From Raoultibacter phocaeensis (GTDB taxonomy: Bacteria; Actinomycetota; Coriobacteriia; Coriobacteriales; Eggerthellaceae), in NCBI RefSeq assembly GCF_901411515.1, contig NZ_CABDUX010000002.1, positions 1,831,534 to 1,895,533 on the forward strand: DNA of 64,000 bases. The letters are read 5' to 3'. Positions 10,663 to 19,946 of the stretch are shown here, in pieces. The notes below the pieces were generated by a model. That model ran no database searches, was not told the origin of the DNA, and saw nothing but the letters and a program-made list of their open reading frames with translations. Position 1 is the first letter of the stretch; every line of letters begins with the position of its first letter. Both the position numbers and the translations under genes were made by a program.

Positions 10663-10684
10663 AAAACCCGCTTTCGCGGGTTTT
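10663..10684 (-). terminator. intrinsic terminator of NlpC/P60 paralogue 2
   Basis: A 9-bp perfect stem with arms AAAACCCGC (10663-10671) and GCGGGTTTT (10676-10684) and a TTTC loop. The U-rich side faces either strand, so it can work in both directions. It lies about 45 bases after the stop of the upstream gene on the minus strand and separates the two paralogues into two transcripts. Confidence 0.85.
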
Positions 10685-10729
10685 CGGGTTTCGAAGCATG
10701 ATACGGTTCGCAACGCAAACGGAAGAAAC

Positions 10730-11833
10730 TTAGTAGCGGACGAACACCATACCGCTCTGCACGGGACCGACGACAACGCCTTGTCCGGTTCCCGCCGCAT
10801 GGATCATCTGGTTATTGCCGATGTAGATGCCGGTATGACCCGAGTTCACCGCCACATCGCCCGGCTGGGGATCGGAAACGCGCTGCCATCCGAGGAAGGT
10901 GTAGGTGGTTCCCAAGCGCGTGTAGCTGCCGGTCAAGCAATAGCTCACGAAGCCGGAGCAGTCGAATTGGCCGGGAGAGCACGCGCCCCACACGTACTGG
11001 GCATTGCCGACGTAGCTGTACGCACGATCGACGACGGCGTTTCCGGTGACCGCGTTGTAGGGCGGTTCGGTGTACGTCGGCCCGCTGCTATTCGGCGTGC
11101 CGCCTCCCCCGCCGCCGTTGTTGTTCTGGGCCGCCGCTTCTCGCGCAGCCTGCTCGACGACCGCCTGCGCTGCCGCAGCTTCCGCCGCTTCCTGAGCGGC
11201 GCGCTCCTGCTCGAGCAGCTCTGCCGCTTCGGCGCTCAAGGTGTCGTAGGTCTCCTGCATGGCGGAAACGGTGGCTTCGGCCTCTTCCTTGATGCGCTTG
11301 GATTCCTCGGTCTTCTCGGCCGCCACGGCTTCCTGGCGCGCGTATTCTTCCTTCTCCGCCTCTATCTCGGCACGCAGATCCTTGCTCTGCTGTACCATAT
11401 CGGCGTCGTTCTGGTTCATCTTGTTGAGAAGATCCCAGTTCGTCGTAAAGTCCTCGAACGTGGTCGAGCCGAGCAGCAAATCGAGGAAGGTTAGATTGCC
11501 TGAGCGGTACATGCTGTTCGCACGGTCGCCGAGCTTGTCCTGCACCTCGGCGATCTGGGCATTCGTCTCTTCGATGCGGGCTTGGGCCTCTTCCATGTTC
11601 GCCTGGGCCTCTTCGAGCTCCGCAAGCGCGGTGAAGTAATCGTCCGATGCCTTGTTGAGGCTGTCCTGCATCGAATTGAGCGATGCGAGCGCCGCCTGCG
11701 CTTCGGCCTGCTTGTCTGCTGCAGTGGGTTCGGCAAAGGCTGCGGCAGGCATGCACAGCGATAGAGCCACCACCGCCGCAAGAACCGAAAGAACTGCGCC
11801 CCTGACGCGGTTTGGTGCTGTTTGCTCTCTCAT
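10730..11833 (-). CDS. secreted NlpC/P60 peptidoglycan hydrolase, paralogue 2
   Basis: Predicted exported cell-wall endopeptidase, 367 residues. Domain order: signal peptide (residues 1-34, ending AAAFA before EPTAADK), coiled coil of about 180 residues containing LGDRANSMYRSGNLTFLDLL, a Gly/Asn/Ser linker and the NlpC/P60 domain with QFDCSGFVSYC (catalytic Cys) and SGHTGIYIG (catalytic His). The typical YVWG element before the Cys is intact here. The start at 11833 has AGGAGGTTGC just upstream. The coiled-coil plus NlpC arrangement resembles PcsB/RipA-type division hydrolases whose coiled coil controls access to the active site; that role is inferred. Upstream leaders of this gene and the sister share a similar block around AGTGTGTC, which suggests shared regulation after duplication. 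Confidence 0.92.
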   Translation of the reverse strand: MREQTAPNRVRGAVLSVLAAVVALSLCMPAAAFAEPTAADKQAEAQAALASLNSMQDSLNKASDDYFTALAELEEAQANMEEAQARIEETNAQIAEVQDKLGDRANSMYRSGNLTFLDLLLGSTTFEDFTTNWDLLNKMNQNDADMVQQSKDLRAEIEAEKEEYARQEAVAAEKTEESKRIKEEAEATVSAMQETYDTLSAEAAELLEQERAAQEAAEAAAAQAVVEQAAREAAAQNNNGGGGGGTPNSSGPTYTEPPYNAVTGNAVVDRAYSYVGNAQYVWGACSPGQFDCSGFVSYCLTGSYTRLGTTYTFLGWQRVSDPQPGDVAVNSGHTGIYIGNNQMIHAAGTGQGVVVGPVQSGMVFVRY

Positions 11834-11992
11834 GCAACCTCCTGATTGAGCGTCATCTCGTCGACGCGCTAGCCGGTTTGAACGTCGTTTTCCGTCGACA
11901 CACTAGGCGGTAGCTTAGCAAAGGGGTACAGGTTCATGCCGAATATGAACCCAATGCCTACAGGAAGTTCACAGAGGATTCACGATCCTTGC

Positions 11993-14900
11993 TCACAACC
12001 CGCTCATGCGTCTGATGGTTTCGCGCAGGGCCTCATCCCCGCCTCCGGGATACGGCGCGGGCTTTCCGACCAGGTAGCCTTGGATGTAGTCGACACCGAA
12101 CCCGATAACCGTTGCGAGCTCGGCCTCGGTTTCTACACCTTCAGCGATCACCTGCACGCCGCGGTCGTGGGCGTAGGACAAAAGCGATTTGAGGATATCC
12201 TGCCGATCGACGTCGGTGTCGATGCCGCGGACGATCGCCATATCGATCTTCACGTACGCTGCCTCGAGCTCGAGAAGCGTCGTATCGCCGTTGTAGCCCG
12301 ACCCGAAATCGTCGATCGCCAAACACGCGTTCCAGCGCCGCGCAAGCGACTCTTTGTACCCGAATAGCTCGCGCCCGAAATCGCTCTCGGTTATCTCGAT
12401 GACGAGCCGGTCGAGCAGTGCGCCGAACCGGCGCTCGAGATCGCGCTCGTCCTCGGTGGAAAGGCTTTGCGTACCGATGCTGTTCACAAAGAGCTTCGCC
12501 CCGCTGCCCGGGTCGCGCTCTTCGAACAGCGCGAGCGAGCGGGAGAACGTGATCTGCTCTATGCGGTACAGCTTCGATTGCATGCGCGCGAGATCGATCA
12601 CCATCGAAGGAGATTCCAGCGAATGCATCTGCGGGCGCATGAGCGCCTCGTAGGCGAATACCTCACCGGTACGGGCATCTACGATCGGCTGGAAGTGATA
12701 GTCCACGAGCATTTCGTCGAGGAGCTTATTCAGGTCTTCGCGTTTTTCGAGCATCGAGGACTGGACGTCGTAGCGGTTCTTATCGAAAAAGCACAGTTCG
12801 CCTTTGCGGTAGTGTTTCGCCGTGTACATGGCGAAGTCGGCGTAATCGCGCAGCTCGTCGTACTCCAGAGCATCACGCGGATAGAGCGCGACGCCGATGG
12901 AGCCGCGCACCTTGAGCATACGCCCGTCAGGGGCCTCGATCATCGTTTGCCCGAGGCGGTTCTTCAGTTCGTCGAAGCGCTCAGCAGCCTCCTGCTCGTC
13001 GGCACAGCTGCGGATGAATACGAGGAATTCGTCGCCCGATACGCGCGAGCAGAGATCGTCTTCGCGCATGACCGAAAGCAGCGCGGCGCCGGCTGCTTGA
13101 ATGTACTGATCGCCCCAATCGTGGCCGAAGGAATCGTTCATGAACTTCAAGTTGTCGAGATCGAGCATGCCCATCGCGGCGAAGCGCAGCTCGCCCGTCG
13201 CGAAGATGCGCATCATCTCCTGCTCGAACGCACGCCGATTCAAAAGGCCGGTGAGGATATCGTGATCGCGTTCGTGTTCGATCCGTCGCCTGGTGCGGAT
13301 TTCGTACGTGACGTCTTCGACGATGCCGACGGAGCTTCCCTCGTCGGCGTCCTCGGTCACATCGAACCGAAGATAGCGGTCGCGATGGGGCAACGCTATG
13401 ATGTGCGCTGCTCCCGAATCGGGCTCGGAGAAAGGCAGATACGCTTTCATGAGCTTGTCGAACCCTTGCGCGCCGAGCGTCCCGTCGCGCATCTGCTGCC
13501 GATCGACGCCGTCGGGCACGTACGGGAAATCGAGCGCGCCGAGTGTTTCGAAGAACCGGTCGGTGTAGGTGATCGCTCCCGTTTTCCAGCTGTATTCGAA
13601 TGCGCCGACCGCATGGTCCGAAAGCGCCATGATGCGCGAAAGGCGCTGCCCCGCGGCAGCTAAGCCCGTTGCAAGAGTTCCGATCGAATCGGCCAGCTCA
13701 TCGATTTCGTGCACGCCAGTCTTCTGGAAGTCGAACGAGGCTTCGGACTTCGCACCCGGTCGTTCGCCGACGCCGCGCACTTCGTTCATCAGGCGGCGCA
13801 GGCGCGAGGATGAGAACCACGCCGTGGCAACGGCGAGCAAGATGCCCGCCCCGAACGACGTCCCCAAAATCGCAAAGAGGTTCGATTCGAGCACCTCCGA
13901 AGCGCGGAACAAGGTGTTCTCGGGCACGAGCCCAAGCAGGTACCATTGCTGCGAGGCGAACGGCGACGTCGAATCGTAGAGCTTGAGGGCGCTTGCATCC
14001 GCTATACCTTCGACCTGCCCAATCGATTCGTCGCTTTCGACCACGAGATAGCCGCGTCCGTCGAGCGAAACCGACAGCCTATCGCCTTCGACGTAAAGGT
14101 TCTGGGTCGCACCGGTTGAAGCGACAACGTCGAGCGCCGCGCTCGTTTCAACCGCGTCCGAAGATCCGGAAAGCACGCCCTCTTCGCCGCTATCGGCAAC
14201 AGCGAGCAGATATGATCCTTGCCCAGACGCATCGAGGTCGCGATACGGGAAATACGAGGCGACCCTGTTGACGTTGATCTCGATGCCGAAAACGCCGTAC
14301 ACGTTGCCCTCGTCATCCTTGACAGGAATGCTGTACGTGATCGATCGGTTGCCGGTATCGCCGATATCGTCAGGAAGCCCCCAGTACCCCAGATCTTCGG
14401 CTGCCGCATCGGGATAGTCGAGCGCCGCTTCGAAGGGCTTGCGGTAAAACGCATTCGCAGACTCGTCGCCCGAAAGCGTGAACGCCGCTTCCCACGAACT
14501 CGCCAATGCGATGTCCGTTCGCTTCGCTAGGCCGATGGGGCACGCAGCCAGCAACAGGTCCGAGCCGTTGTCTAGACTGACATCGGGGTTGGAATCGAGC
14601 AGGTACAGCGCGCTATGAGGGGCTTGCCCGCCCCGGGTGCCATCCTCACCCGACCCATCGGTCAAAACGAAGTAGACGCCGTCCGCTTCAGAGCGCTGCA
14701 CGAAGGCGATCATATCGTCGAATGCACGGTCTATGATCTCGAGCGCCAAAGGCGAAGCCGTTTGGATGTCGGCGGCCGTCGCACCATATTCGTCGAGCAC
14801 CGCCTTGGTGGTATCGGCGAGTTTCTGCACCGTCTCGCCGGTTTCCGACCACCGGAGCACCATGTCGTTTTCCAAATACCCCGCGCGGCTATTCACGCGT

Positions 14901-15100
14901 TCCGAGAACAGGCTGTACGTATCCTCTTCGAGTATGGTCAAGCTGTCGCTGCGGATGATGACGAAATAACAGACGAGTGCCTGAACGGCTAGGGCGATGA
15001 CAATCGGGGCGACGATGATCGCCCGAAACGAGAGGCCTCGCCCCGATCGCATCCGGGGCGCCTCGTTTCGTTCACGCGTCTGTTTGCCCTTGCTTCCCAT
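11993..15100 (-). CDS. membrane receptor with extracellular sensor, PAS, GGDEF and EAL domains
   Basis: Predicted cyclic-di-GMP turnover enzyme, 1035 residues. A membrane helix at about 26-48 and another at about 405-428 flank an extracellular dCache-like sensor domain. A PAS-like segment follows (YSWKTGAITYTDRFFETLG), then GGDEF with active-site SGDEF near residue 688 (first Gly replaced by Ser, which is tolerated in many active cyclases) and EAL with YEALMR near 818. EAL catalytic motifs EITESD, DDFGSGY, KIDMAIV, EGVETEAEL and QGYLVGK are all present, so phosphodiesterase activity is likely. The solute-binding lipoprotein gene ends only 33 bases upstream and no ABC permease is nearby, so that lipoprotein may pass ligand information to this receptor's sensor. 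Start ATG at 15100. Confidence 0.92.
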   Translation of the reverse strand: MGSKGKQTRERNEAPRMRSGRGLSFRAIIVAPIVIALAVQALVCYFVIIRSDSLTILEEDTYSLFSERVNSRAGYLENDMVLRWSETGETVQKLADTTKAVLDEYGATAADIQTASPLALEIIDRAFDDMIAFVQRSEADGVYFVLTDGSGEDGTRGGQAPHSALYLLDSNPDVSLDNGSDLLLAACPIGLAKRTDIALASSWEAAFTLSGDESANAFYRKPFEAALDYPDAAAEDLGYWGLPDDIGDTGNRSITYSIPVKDDEGNVYGVFGIEINVNRVASYFPYRDLDASGQGSYLLAVADSGEEGVLSGSSDAVETSAALDVVASTGATQNLYVEGDRLSVSLDGRGYLVVESDESIGQVEGIADASALKLYDSTSPFASQQWYLLGLVPENTLFRASEVLESNLFAILGTSFGAGILLAVATAWFSSSRLRRLMNEVRGVGERPGAKSEASFDFQKTGVHEIDELADSIGTLATGLAAAGQRLSRIMALSDHAVGAFEYSWKTGAITYTDRFFETLGALDFPYVPDGVDRQQMRDGTLGAQGFDKLMKAYLPFSEPDSGAAHIIALPHRDRYLRFDVTEDADEGSSVGIVEDVTYEIRTRRRIEHERDHDILTGLLNRRAFEQEMMRIFATGELRFAAMGMLDLDNLKFMNDSFGHDWGDQYIQAAGAALLSVMREDDLCSRVSGDEFLVFIRSCADEQEAAERFDELKNRLGQTMIEAPDGRMLKVRGSIGVALYPRDALEYDELRDYADFAMYTAKHYRKGELCFFDKNRYDVQSSMLEKREDLNKLLDEMLVDYHFQPIVDARTGEVFAYEALMRPQMHSLESPSMVIDLARMQSKLYRIEQITFSRSLALFEERDPGSGAKLFVNSIGTQSLSTEDERDLERRFGALLDRLVIEITESDFGRELFGYKESLARRWNACLAIDDFGSGYNGDTTLLELEAAYVKIDMAIVRGIDTDVDRQDILKSLLSYAHDRGVQVIAEGVETEAELATVIGFGVDYIQGYLVGKPAPYPGGGDEALRETIRRMSGL

Positions 15101-15133
15101 GCGCTTTCACTCAGCCGGCACCGAGGGCGCCTA

Positions 15134-16609
15134 TCAGCCCAGCGTCGCGGTAAGCTCGCGGGTAAACGATTCAAGCCACGCTTCGAACCGCTCATCGGTG
15201 TTGAGACTCGCTACAGCCTCTTCACGGCTCTCGCCTGAGGCAATGGCCGCGAGTACCTGCTCGCGATCGGCGATGGCCGCATCCGACATCGACGTTTCGA
15301 GCACCGCGCGTGCATCGACGCCACCTGCAAACGGCGCGTTGGCGTAAACGCCGTCCGACACGGTCTCGAGCGTTGCCTCGAGGTTGATCAGATAGTTTTC
15401 ATGCGTATCTTCCATGCCTTCTGCAACGGCGGCGATGTTTTCGTACGTGCATGCCTCCTGGGTTACCGGGATGTAGCCCGCTTCGATGGAGAAACTCGTG
15501 TTCTGCTCCTTTTCAGTGAGCCACTTGAGGAATTCCACGCAGGCGAGCTCGGTGCGCTCGTCGCTCTTGGCGACCGCAAACCCCGCACCCTGCTGCGGGG
15601 CGCACGCCACACCCTCGGAAAAGCGCGGTGCCGCAAGGGCTCCGAATTCGATGGGATAGCTCGTCTGATCGTCGACCGTCACTTCGGCTGGAAAGTACAC
15701 AACCGAAGAAGACGAACCGAGATAGCAGATCAGATCGCCCGTTTTAATGGCATCCGAGCGATAGCGCCCTTCCGCCGAAAAGTACCCGTTGATAAGCGGC
15801 ACGTAGTAGTTGTCCCACAGCGCCCGCATCGCATCTGTGTCGATGTCGGGCGTGCATACGCCGTCTTTGACGGCGAACAGCTCGTGCCCGAGCTGTTTTG
15901 AGCCGGTAATGAGGTAGTTCGCCATCGAGTCGCGTCCGAAAAACGGCTTGCCGTCATCGGCAACATCGGGCGTCTGCGCATCGGTCCACTCGTAATAGCG
16001 CTGCGATAGCGCCGTGATACCCTCGATCGTTTCGAACTCATCGAGCGTGGAGCCGGTTTGCTCGGCGAAGGGCGCCCAGTCGGTCATGTTGATCTGGACG
16101 GTCTCGGTCGCCTTGCTGATGGGCAGAAGTTTCAAGCCCCCGTCGCCCGCGAAATCCCCTTCGGCAAGGAAGCTATCGATGAACGCACCCTTCTCTTCGG
16201 CCGTGAAGTACGGATCGAGATCGGCGACCTTGCCCATCCGATCGATCACGTACGCCGTATCGGCGTACGTGAGGAATATCGAGGGCATCGAGCCGGCGCC
16301 GACGAGTTCTTCTGCAGAAGCGGTCACCGCGGCTGCAAGGTCGTTCACGCCGCCCTGGCTCGCATGGGTAACCGAAACGCCGACCTCCTTGCCTTTCGTG
16401 GCGTTGAAATCGGCGACGAGACTCTCGAACGCCTGCTGCTGATGTCCGTTGTAATACGTCCACACTTCCACCTGGACGGGATTGGACGGATCGAGCGCTT
16501 GCTCCTCAGGCGTTTCCTGGGGAGAAGCGCATCCCGAAACGAACAGCGTCGCGGCCAGAATCACCGCGACGACCGACTGCTTACCGATACGCTTGCCCGC
16601 ACCCCTCAT
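15134..16609 (-). CDS. extracellular solute-binding lipoprotein (sugar-type SBP)
   Basis: Family 1 extracellular solute-binding protein, 491 residues, anchored by a lipobox (LFVSGCAS, Cys near residue 26). The early segment PVQVEVWTYYNGHQQQAFESL and the later KWLTEKEQNTSFS are typical of UgpB/MalE-type proteins; the ligand is unknown. GGGGG lies seven bases before the ATG at 16609. Unlike most such genes there is no permease or ATPase gene on either side: the next gene downstream is the GGDEF/EAL receptor, 33 bases away and probably in the same transcript, and the gene upstream is an ATP-grasp enzyme. This favours a role as the periplasm-side ligand sensor of the receptor, or as a subunit using a transporter encoded elsewhere. 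Confidence 0.88.
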   Translation of the reverse strand: MRGAGKRIGKQSVVAVILAATLFVSGCASPQETPEEQALDPSNPVQVEVWTYYNGHQQQAFESLVADFNATKGKEVGVSVTHASQGGVNDLAAAVTASAEELVGAGSMPSIFLTYADTAYVIDRMGKVADLDPYFTAEEKGAFIDSFLAEGDFAGDGGLKLLPISKATETVQINMTDWAPFAEQTGSTLDEFETIEGITALSQRYYEWTDAQTPDVADDGKPFFGRDSMANYLITGSKQLGHELFAVKDGVCTPDIDTDAMRALWDNYYVPLINGYFSAEGRYRSDAIKTGDLICYLGSSSSVVYFPAEVTVDDQTSYPIEFGALAAPRFSEGVACAPQQGAGFAVAKSDERTELACVEFLKWLTEKEQNTSFSIEAGYIPVTQEACTYENIAAVAEGMEDTHENYLINLEATLETVSDGVYANAPFAGGVDARAVLETSMSDAAIADREQVLAAIASGESREEAVASLNTDERFEAWLESFTRELTATLG

Positions 16610-16775
16610 GTAAGAACCCCCTTGTATGAACAAAAGCAGCTGCCGTCAACGAAGAATCGATACCGTTGAGATACTATATAACCTCCATTGTAAACTATTT
16701 GCAGGCCATAAGGCGCTACAACGGCGAAACCGTCGGTTGAGGCCATGAGCACCGCGCGGTGCGGCAAGCGGAGCG

Positions 16776-17927
16776 CTATTCTCTGATGAATTCCCGCAAG
16801 TCAGAATTCATGAGAAACACGCGTTCGGTATCGTCGTCCTCGTCGGTCTCGAGGAACAAGAAGCCGAAGTTGCCGAATGCATGGTAGTCGAACTGTCGCA
16901 GGCAGAGCACATGGGAGAAGCGCGCACGAAACGCCTCGTAGTCGAACCGCTCGTCACCTTCCATGCCCGACGGCGCGCCCAGCACCGACATCGTGTAGAG
17001 CTTGCCTTCCCTTCCAACACCGATGCGCTCCCAATCGGGCAACTCATCCTGAAGGAAGCACTCGTAGGTTCGAAACCCGTAGGCGAACCAGCTCACATCG
17101 GTGCCGCCGAGCCCCGCAAAGCGCAGGGGGTTGAACTCGATCGGGCGGATGACGTCGCCCGAAACGCGCACTTCGACGTGCACGGGAAAATTCTTCGCGC
17201 CCACAAGTTCGTTCACGAGGTCGAGCCATGCGGCGAAACGCGGTGCGGTTTCGGAAACGATCGATACGCCCGTACAGTACATGCGATCGCTCGTATCCGA
17301 CGGCGAAGCGAAGTCGTGGCGCAGCACGTCGAGCACGTGCGCCTTGCCTTCGGCATCCCAGTAAGCGTCGATGGCGTACTCGGTTCCCTCGATGTAGCCC
17401 TCCAGCACGAACTCGCTCGCCCCGATGACGCTTTCGGGGTACATGTCCCGCCAGCTTGCGGCATTGCGCTCGATATCGGCGAGTGCCGCCTTCCAATCGG
17501 CTTCATCGGCAATTGCATACACCCCGACGCTGCAAAACCCGACCGAAGGCTTGAGCACGAAAGGCGGTTTAAGTTCGGAGAAGTCGAGTGCAGGAAGTTC
17601 GTCAGCAGCGCACGTCATAAAGAAGAAATCGGGGTCAAGCGGTGCGAGCACGCGCCTCATGAGCGCTTTGTCCTTGAACATCTCGAGGGGACGGGTGATC
17701 GATTCGCATTTCACGTGCTGCGCGAGCCACGCAAGCGCGTTTTCCGAACTGGTATAGAGCCGCTCGCCCGCCTCGATGCGGCTGACGGCCTCGTCTTCGG
17801 GGCAAAGCGCGATCGCGTGGTCGGCAGCGACGCGGCGGGCCATGGCGTTGTCGAGAACCGGATGCTGCGAATCCTCGAGCCATGCGATCAGCGTCTCGGA
17901 TACGAACGGTTCTTCAAGCATTATCAT
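16776..17927 (-). CDS. ATP-grasp domain protein
   Basis: Predicted ATP-dependent ligase of the ATP-grasp superfamily (383 residues); substrates unknown. The nucleotide-binding part is seen in PFVLKPSVGFCSVGVYAI, the central EFVLEGYIEGTEYAIDAYWD, and the metal-binding end in RPIEFNPLRFAGLGG, where Glu and Asn are the usual ligands. The N-terminal pre-ATP-grasp domain is less conserved. AGGAGG stands at normal distance from the ATG at 17927. Its first bases overlap the stop of the upstream YbhN-type membrane gene (ATGA), so the two should be made together and probably act in the same envelope or small-peptide pathway. The start could also be the second ATG two codons later. Confidence 0.8.
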   Translation of the reverse strand: MIMLEEPFVSETLIAWLEDSQHPVLDNAMARRVAADHAIALCPEDEAVSRIEAGERLYTSSENALAWLAQHVKCESITRPLEMFKDKALMRRVLAPLDPDFFFMTCAADELPALDFSELKPPFVLKPSVGFCSVGVYAIADEADWKAALADIERNAASWRDMYPESVIGASEFVLEGYIEGTEYAIDAYWDAEGKAHVLDVLRHDFASPSDTSDRMYCTGVSIVSETAPRFAAWLDLVNELVGAKNFPVHVEVRVSGDVIRPIEFNPLRFAGLGGTDVSWFAYGFRTYECFLQDELPDWERIGVGREGKLYTMSVLGAPSGMEGDERFDYEAFRARFSHVLCLRQFDYHAFGNFGFLFLETDEDDDTERVFLMNSDLREFIRE

Positions 17928-19750
17928 CGGAAATCCTCCTTATCGTCGCCCTCGCCTTGATGCGGGCGTTTCATTTTGTTTATCGATCTGCGCCTCAAGC
18001 GCTCGGTGCGCGCGTCACGTTCAGCCTGGCCGCGAACCGGCTCGCGCTGCTTCGCCATCCTATCACGAGGCAAGGCGTCGATCCCGTCTGCGGAGCCCTT
18101 GTTCTTGTTTTGTTGCACACGCTCCCGCTCGATACGCTTTGCCGCACGTCGGCGGGATACCGCCCCTTGGGGAAACAGCGAATCGAATCCGCCGGATGAA
18201 GCCGTCGCCAAGCTTCCCTCGTCGTGGGCCTGCTGTATGATGCGCGCGCCCGATTCCGCCTTCTCCTGCCACGACGGCTCACCCGCACCGTTCTCGGCCC
18301 CGCTGCGACCCTGATCAACCTGCGCGCCGTCGGAGCCGGTGCGCACCGGCGTGATTTTCGCTCGGCCCGCGCGCCGGGGCAGCGCAAGGGGTTTGTCGAA
18401 CGCCGCCCGCTTCCAGAACAGCCACACGACGAGCACGACAACGGCAAGCGCCACCTTAGCGGTGTCGACGAACAAAAACTCTCCACCCGCTATGAGGATG
18501 AGCACGGTGACGGCGAGTGCCCACGCCGTACGAAACCGCATGACAAGGCCCACCGCAAGCACCAAGAGCACGATGCCGCACGCGATGAGCCACGGACCTT
18601 TGAGAAACGCGCCCATATCGATCCACGAGGTGAGCGCGCTGTACGGCTCGAACGTCGTCGGAATAAGCGAGAGGCCGATATTCACCAATCCCACGAGCCC
18701 GACAAGGGTGCCCGAAATCCACCCGATATCCTTCGCGCGCTGCTGCTCGGTCGCGTTCTTCTTATCGGCGAAGAAGCCCGATTGGGAAAGCAGCAGGGCC
18801 CCGATGCAGAACGGGATCCAAAACATGATGCCGCGGTACACGAGCGCAATCGCCGTCGCGGTTGCAAGCGAGCAGCCGTGCGCGGTGAGAATCGCCGCGA
18901 TGGCAGCCTCCACCACGCCCACCCCTTGAGGCGTCGGGCTCAAGATTACCGAGATGGCAGCTACCGCGAACGCGGCAACGAGCGCCGATACGTGTTCGAA
19001 GCCGAACGCGTATCCGATGGCGACCAAACACGCCATGTTGAGCACCGCCGAAAACGATGCGTAGCCCACCGTAACGAGCGTACCCACGGGGTTGTGCGCG
19101 AGGATGCCCGCCGAATCGATGAACGAGCTTGCCGTGCGCCTGCCCCACCCCGGCTTCATGCGCTTCTTGACGAGGCCGAGGACGCGGTTTATAAGCTTTT
19201 CCACGATGAGGAACACTCTGAACAGCACGCGCGGCTTGCGGTAGCCCACGACAAACATGCTCGACAGGATGAGAAGCACGCCTGCGAGCAAGAGGCCGCC
19301 GACGAGGAACAGCGTATTCATCGTACCCGAGACGAGCATGGTGATGAACCCGATCACCGAGATGACGAGGACGGCAGCGAAGTAGCCGATCTGCGAAAGG
19401 ATCGCCCCGCTTGTGGCGGTGCCCGCATCGGCCCCTTTGCGGTGCGCGTCGTCGATGATGAACGCCACGCCCGTCGCGCCCGAGAACAAGCAGAACGTAT
19501 TGATGAACACGAGCGAGAAGATGAGCACGATGTTGTGCCAAAGCCCCGTCTTGAAGCCGACGGCGGCGAACGCGGCATCGTAGGAGAGCGCCTGTACGAT
19601 GTGGCGCCCGAGCATAAGGACGATGGAAACGGCGATGGGAACGAGTGCGCCGGTTTGGAGCGTCTTGAGGAATTCGGCGAGGTAGTCGGCGTTCGCTATG
19701 AGCACGCAACAGGTCACGATGCCCAGCACGAGCAGTAACGCCTTCTTCAC
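17924..19750 (-). CDS. YbhN/lysylphosphatidylglycerol-synthase-like flippase domain protein
   Basis: Polytopic membrane protein of the UPF0104/LPG synthase transmembrane superfamily, 608 residues. Segments AGILAHNPVGTLVTVGYASF, ISVILSPTPQGVGVVEAAIA and ALVYRGIMFWIPFCIGALLL are the usual signature of this flippase-like domain. At least twelve membrane helices are followed by a basic, disordered C-terminal tail of about 145 residues (AKRIERERVQQNKNKG, RRRSINKMKR). No GNAT-like lysyltransferase domain is present, so it is not a complete MprF. The GTG start at 19750 has AGGAAGG at good distance; the open frame goes on to 19816 but with no such site. It overlaps the ATP-grasp gene, pointing to a joint role in an envelope lipid or cell-wall precursor step; that is inference. 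Confidence 0.82.
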   Translation of the reverse strand: MKKALLLVLGIVTCCVLIANADYLAEFLKTLQTGALVPIAVSIVLMLGRHIVQALSYDAAFAAVGFKTGLWHNIVLIFSLVFINTFCLFSGATGVAFIIDDAHRKGADAGTATSGAILSQIGYFAAVLVISVIGFITMLVSGTMNTLFLVGGLLLAGVLLILSSMFVVGYRKPRVLFRVFLIVEKLINRVLGLVKKRMKPGWGRRTASSFIDSAGILAHNPVGTLVTVGYASFSAVLNMACLVAIGYAFGFEHVSALVAAFAVAAISVILSPTPQGVGVVEAAIAAILTAHGCSLATATAIALVYRGIMFWIPFCIGALLLSQSGFFADKKNATEQQRAKDIGWISGTLVGLVGLVNIGLSLIPTTFEPYSALTSWIDMGAFLKGPWLIACGIVLLVLAVGLVMRFRTAWALAVTVLILIAGGEFLFVDTAKVALAVVVLVVWLFWKRAAFDKPLALPRRAGRAKITPVRTGSDGAQVDQGRSGAENGAGEPSWQEKAESGARIIQQAHDEGSLATASSGGFDSLFPQGAVSRRRAAKRIERERVQQNKNKGSADGIDALPRDRMAKQREPVRGQAERDARTERLRRRSINKMKRPHQGEGDDKEDFR

Positions 19751-19946
19751 GCGACTTCCTTCCTGTTTCTGCGAAAGCCCTAGTATAGCAAGCATCGGGT
19801 CGGCTGCGACCGACAACGGCGCAACGAACAGAAAGGACGCTCGAGCGAGAGCCGACGCGAAGGCGGGCTGGAAGCGGCGACATCACTGCGCGCGCGGCTC
19901 GCAAACGCCGGTTTTTGCCTCGCGCGCAACCCGTCTGCCAAGGCGC

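Noticed and set aside
11932..11950. GTTCAT-N7-ATGAAC inverted repeat upstream of the second NlpC gene as an operator.
   Set aside because: Only six-base arms, and it lies close to the end of the GGDEF/EAL gene; too short to support without further copies.
18224..19738. Long open frame opposite the YbhN-type gene.
   Set aside because: Arg/His/Glu-rich composition is typical of antisense shadow in GC-rich DNA; the other strand has clear membrane helices and family motifs.
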